Assembly: GCF_022809715.1 (NCBI RefSeq)
Contig: NZ_CP094459.1
Coordinates: 1,984,001 to 2,048,000, forward strand
Source: Burkholderia pyrrocinia
GTDB taxonomy: Bacteria > Pseudomonadota > Gammaproteobacteria > Burkholderiales > Burkholderiaceae
Direction: 5' to 3'
Length of the DNA stretch: 64,000 nucleotides
The position numbers and the translations under genes were made by a program. Position 1 is the first letter of the stretch; every line of letters begins with the position of its first letter. Positions 61,709 through 64,000 of this stretch are shown piece by piece. The notes beneath the pieces are model-generated. The model did not search any database. It worked only from the letters and a program-made list of their open reading frames with translations, and was not told the DNA's origin.

Positions 61709-62284
61709 ATGTCCATTCACCTCAGTTTCGACGACGGCCCCGGCCCGTTGACGCCAGCCTTGCTCGACGTCCTGCGCAACGCCTCGTGCGCAGCGACTTT
61801 CTTCCTGCTCGGCAAGAACCTCGCGGGTGCGCTCGACATCGCGGCGAGAATGGCGCGTGAAGGCCATCGGCTCGGCAACCACACCCATTCGCATGCGAGA
61901 CCGGGCGCGCTGGCGGACGACGAGTTGATCGCCGAAATCGATGCGACCGACGCGCTGATTCGCGACGCGTATCGCCGGGCCGGTATGCCCGCACCGGATA
62001 CGATCCCGCTGCGCCTGCCTTACGGGCTGATGCCGCAGGACAATCGCGCCGGCGTACTTGCACGCCTTCAACGCGAACACACAGGCTGGAGCGCAATCCT
62101 CGACGATTGGCTGCGCCCGGCGCCGTCGCCCGAAGCACTGTTCGACGCAATGCGCGCGCATGTCGCCGACAGCGCGGCACGGCATCGCGACGTGCTGTTC
62201 TGCATGCACGACGGATCGCGGCATGGCGAAGCGCGCCCCAACACGGTCGAAGCCGTGCGCCTGTTCCTGAATCGACAAAACTGA
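61709..62284 (+). CDS. Polysaccharide deacetylase (NodB-like) domain protein
   Basis: A 191-residue protein (MSIHLSFDDGPGPLTPALLD), close to a minimal NodB catalytic domain. Motif 1 S-F-D-D-G-P (residues 5-10) with the catalytic Asp pair, motif 2 H-T-H-S-H near residue 62 and R-L-P-Y-G (residues 100-104) are the metal and substrate motifs of PF01522. It lacks a signal peptide from this start; an upstream start at 61625 would add 28 residues. It would deacetylate N-acetylated sugars; the natural polymer is unknown. Convergent with the phosphotransferase gene. Confidence 0.82.
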   Translation: MSIHLSFDDGPGPLTPALLDVLRNASCAATFFLLGKNLAGALDIAARMAREGHRLGNHTHSHARPGALADDELIAEIDATDALIRDAYRRAGMPAPDTIPLRLPYGLMPQDNRAGVLARLQREHTGWSAILDDWLRPAPSPEALFDAMRAHVADSAARHRDVLFCMHDGSRHGEARPNTVEAVRLFLNRQN

Positions 62285-62302
62285 CGCGGCGGCCGGCCAG
62301 CT

Positions 62303-63262
62303 TCAGGGCGCCGCGCCGTCCAGCAACTGCCGCCAGCCGCCGAGAAACCCGATGCCGGGCCCCGGCATCCACAGGCCGCGTTGCGCGGCTTCCAGATGGA
62401 TCAGCGTCTGGTCCACGCAGAACAGCGACATCAACGCAGCGCGGTTCGCGCGCATCCAGTCCGGCGCAGCATCGGCCCGCGTCGCCGCGTAGGCTTGCAG
62501 GCCGGCGTCCCATCGCTGCGCATCGAAAACGAAGTGATCGTCCCTGCCCGCATCGCGCGACAGCGCGAACAGCGCAAAGGCCGCCTCGAGCCATTGCGCA
62601 CCCTGCCCGACATCGTCGAAATCGAGTACGCCGCTCACCGCACGCCCCACGTACAGCAGGTTGCCCGCGTGATAGTCGCCGTGCAGCCAATGCACCGGCC
62701 CCGTCAACCAGCGTGCCGCGGCGTCGAGATGCATGCCGATTCGCCGGATCATCGTGCCGTAATCGCCGCTCAACTCGCCCGGCAACGACGGCATTGCGCG
62801 CGCCGACACGCGTGCATGGCGCGCCGACAGCCACGCCAGCGGTGCCGATTCGGTCGCCGATATCGCCGCCAGCGCCGCATGCAGATGCGCGAGCGCGCGC
62901 ATCGCATCGATCGCGCCCGCTTGCGCGTCGTCGGGCAAGCCGGGGCTGCCGTCGATATGCTCGAACAGATGCAGCCAGCTTCCATCGGACACCTGCACAC
63001 CGGGCTGCGCATCCACGGTCGGCCGCAGTCGCGGCAGCGCGGGCAGCATCGGCGCCGTTCGCGAACGGCCGAGATCGCCGAGTATCGACGCCTCGCGATG
63101 CACCTGTTCGACCGGCTTGCCGGACCACGACACGCGCAGCACCACGCGCTCCGAATCGCACTCGACGAGGTACGTTTTGTTAGTATGGCCCGACGACAGC
63201 GCCTGCAGGCGCGCCGGCCCGAGGTTCCAGTGCCGGCGAAGCCAGGGTTCCAGCGTTTTCAC
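62303..63262 (-). CDS. Aminoglycoside phosphotransferase-like kinase (APH/choline-kinase fold)
   Basis: A 319-residue protein. GTG 63262 (VKTLEPWLRRHWNLG) is chosen because AGGAGT lies 4 bases upstream; ATG 63289 would add 9 residues and place the start on top of the divergent gene's start. The catalytic loop W-L-H-G-D-Y-H-A-G-N-L-L (near residue 190) and metal-site V-L-D-F-D-D-V-G (near 207) are the APH motifs (PF01636). The substrate is unknown; household annotations often call these homoserine kinase-like or YihE-like. Confidence 0.8.
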   Translation of the reverse strand: MKTLEPWLRRHWNLGPARLQALSSGHTNKTYLVECDSERVVLRVSWSGKPVEQVHREASILGDLGRSRTAPMLPALPRLRPTVDAQPGVQVSDGSWLHLFEHIDGSPGLPDDAQAGAIDAMRALAHLHAALAAISATESAPLAWLSARHARVSARAMPSLPGELSGDYGTMIRRIGMHLDAAARWLTGPVHWLHGDYHAGNLLYVGRAVSGVLDFDDVGQGAQWLEAAFALFALSRDAGRDDHFVFDAQRWDAGLQAYAATRADAAPDWMRANRAALMSLFCVDQTLIHLEAAQRGLWMPGPGIGFLGGWRQLLDGAAP

Positions 63263-63287
63263 GTCACTCCTACTCGTTGCATTGACC

Positions 63288-63977
63288 ATGTCAGAGCGTC
63301 CTTCGGCCCGCATGCGGGACATCAACATCGAATGGCTGACGCGCGCTGCCGAATTCGACCATCTGTTCCAGACGCGCTGGCTCGGCGAGCGCTTCTTCCA
63401 TCTGCCCGGCGACATGCTCGCGCTCCAGGAACTGATCTGGCGCGAACGCCCCGACTGCATCGTGCAGACCGGCATCGCGGCGGGCGGCGGCGTCGTGTTC
63501 TCCGCGTCGATGCTGGAATTGAACGGCGATCGCGGCCGCGTCGTCGCGATCGAGCCGCGCCTGCGCGACGAGGTCAGGCAGCGCCTGCAATCGCACCGGC
63601 TCGCTGATCGCATGGTGCTGATCGAAGGCGAATCGTGCGCGGCCGACACGCTCGCGTCGGTGCGCGCCCAGATCGGCGACGGCGCGCGCGTGATGGCGAT
63701 CCTCGATCTCACGCATACGCACGCGCACGTGCTGCGCGAACTCGAATGTTATGCATCGTTCGTGACGCCCGGCAGCTACGCGATCGTGATGGACACCATC
63801 ATGGAATATCTGCCGGCATCGATGTTCGACGGCAAGCCGTACGGCAAAGGCAACAACCCGGCGACGGCCGTGCGCGAATTTCTCGCCCGCGACGACCGGT
63901 TCGAAGTCGACGCGGACATCGAGGACCGCGTGCTCATGACGCTGTCGCCAGGCGGCTTCCTGAAGCGAGTTCGCTGA
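63288..63977 (+). CDS. CmcI-family (cephalosporin hydroxylase-type) methyltransferase-like protein
   Basis: A 229-residue protein starting MSERPSARMRDINIEWLTRAAEFDHLFQT; a Met at codon 9 is an alternative start. SAM-binding-like V-Q-T-G-I-A-A-G-G-G-V and V-V-A-I-E-P near residue 75, followed by I-L-D-L-T-H-T-H-A-H-V and a late Y-A-I-V-M-D-T-I-M-E-Y, match the rhamnosyl O-methyltransferase/CmcI family (PF04989). Its start lies 26 bases from the divergent phosphotransferase start. It probably methylates a sugar or lipid-linked sugar. Further genes beyond 63977 are cut off by the window end. Confidence 0.82.
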   Translation: MSERPSARMRDINIEWLTRAAEFDHLFQTRWLGERFFHLPGDMLALQELIWRERPDCIVQTGIAAGGGVVFSASMLELNGDRGRVVAIEPRLRDEVRQRLQSHRLADRMVLIEGESCAADTLASVRAQIGDGARVMAILDLTHTHAHVLRELECYASFVTPGSYAIVMDTIMEYLPASMFDGKPYGKGNNPATAVREFLARDDRFEVDADIEDRVLMTLSPGGFLKRVR

Positions 63978-64000
63978 TCAGGCGGGCGGCCTGCGCCGAG

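Noticed and set aside
1..64000. Prophage, transposon, integron or tRNA-associated island
   Set aside because: No integrase, transposase, phage structural gene, tRNA cloverleaf or att-like flanking repeat was seen.

Overview
The window is high-GC (roughly two-thirds G+C), gene-dense, and carries ordinary bacterial chromosome content with no tRNA, rRNA, transposase, phage gene or CRISPR array visible. Gene content (kgu ketogluconate operon with a PtxS-type repressor, FisR/persulfide dioxygenase/DUF442-SQR fusion, ClcB, YeiH, a PotFGHI operon, many LysR/AraC/LacI regulators) and the strong third-position GC bias point to a betaproteobacterium of the genus Burkholderia, probably the B. cepacia complex. 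That assignment is an inference from gene families, not from a database search.

Layout. 1-6.9 kb: housekeeping and small hypothetical genes (an adenosine-specific-kinase-family fragment, YciI, CorA, an orphan CydX coupled to a P-loop ATPase, a saccharopine-dehydrogenase-family enzyme beside an Lrp regulator, a Spy/CpxP-like protein). 6.9-13.5 kb: a YhfC-type membrane protease, then the 2-ketogluconate utilisation block kguE-kguK-kguT-kguD with a PtxS-like LacI repressor and an 18-bp palindromic operator before kguE. 13.6-17.5 kb: LysR with divergent YeiH exporter, then a ClcB-type chloride channel. 17.6-25.4 kb: TetR repressor divergent from a tripartite RND efflux operon (adaptor, pump, outer-membrane channel) closed by a strong terminator, then a MerR-TipAS regulator. 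25.5-27.0 kb: a small DUF2975/XRE/hypothetical operon. 27.1-32.2 kb: a sulfide/sulfane-sulfur module: a FisR-type sigma-54 activator with its three cysteines, divergent from persulfide dioxygenase, a DUF442-sulfide:quinone reductase fusion and a TauE/SafE exporter. 32.3-33.9 kb: a secreted multidomain protein. 34.0-38.1 kb: putrescine-type ABC transporter potF-G-H-I. 38.6-43.8 kb: DUF1289, OmpW, a flavin-dependent oxidase, an aldehyde dehydrogenase and two hypothetical genes.

43.9-61.6 kb is the most distinctive region: a complete catecholate siderophore locus. On the minus strand a Fur-box promoter drives a TonB-dependent receptor, isochorismate synthase, DHB-AMP ligase, isochorismatase/aryl carrier, a DUF2218 protein, a one-module NRPS (C-A-PCP-TE), DHB dehydrogenase and an MFS exporter, most joined by ATGA overlaps. 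A PchR-like AraC regulator and, from a second near-perfect Fur box, a plus-strand operon of periplasmic binding protein, esterase, FecCD-type permease and ATPase complete uptake. The NRPS has EntF architecture, but its adenylation pocket reads D-A-E-D-I-G-T-I-I-K. Two acidic residues in that pocket predict a basic amino acid (lysine, ornithine or arginine) instead of serine. The expected product is therefore not enterobactin; a DHB-lysine compound of the azotochelin/cepaciachelin type is the leading hypothesis.

61.7-64.0 kb: a polysaccharide deacetylase-like protein, a phosphotransferase and a CmcI-family methyltransferase-like protein. Short intergenic repeats sharing a common core (GCGCTTTAGCGCTTA and CCCATGCTTCGCGG) occur near 8.9 and 42.4 kb, with a weaker copy near 11.5 kb.
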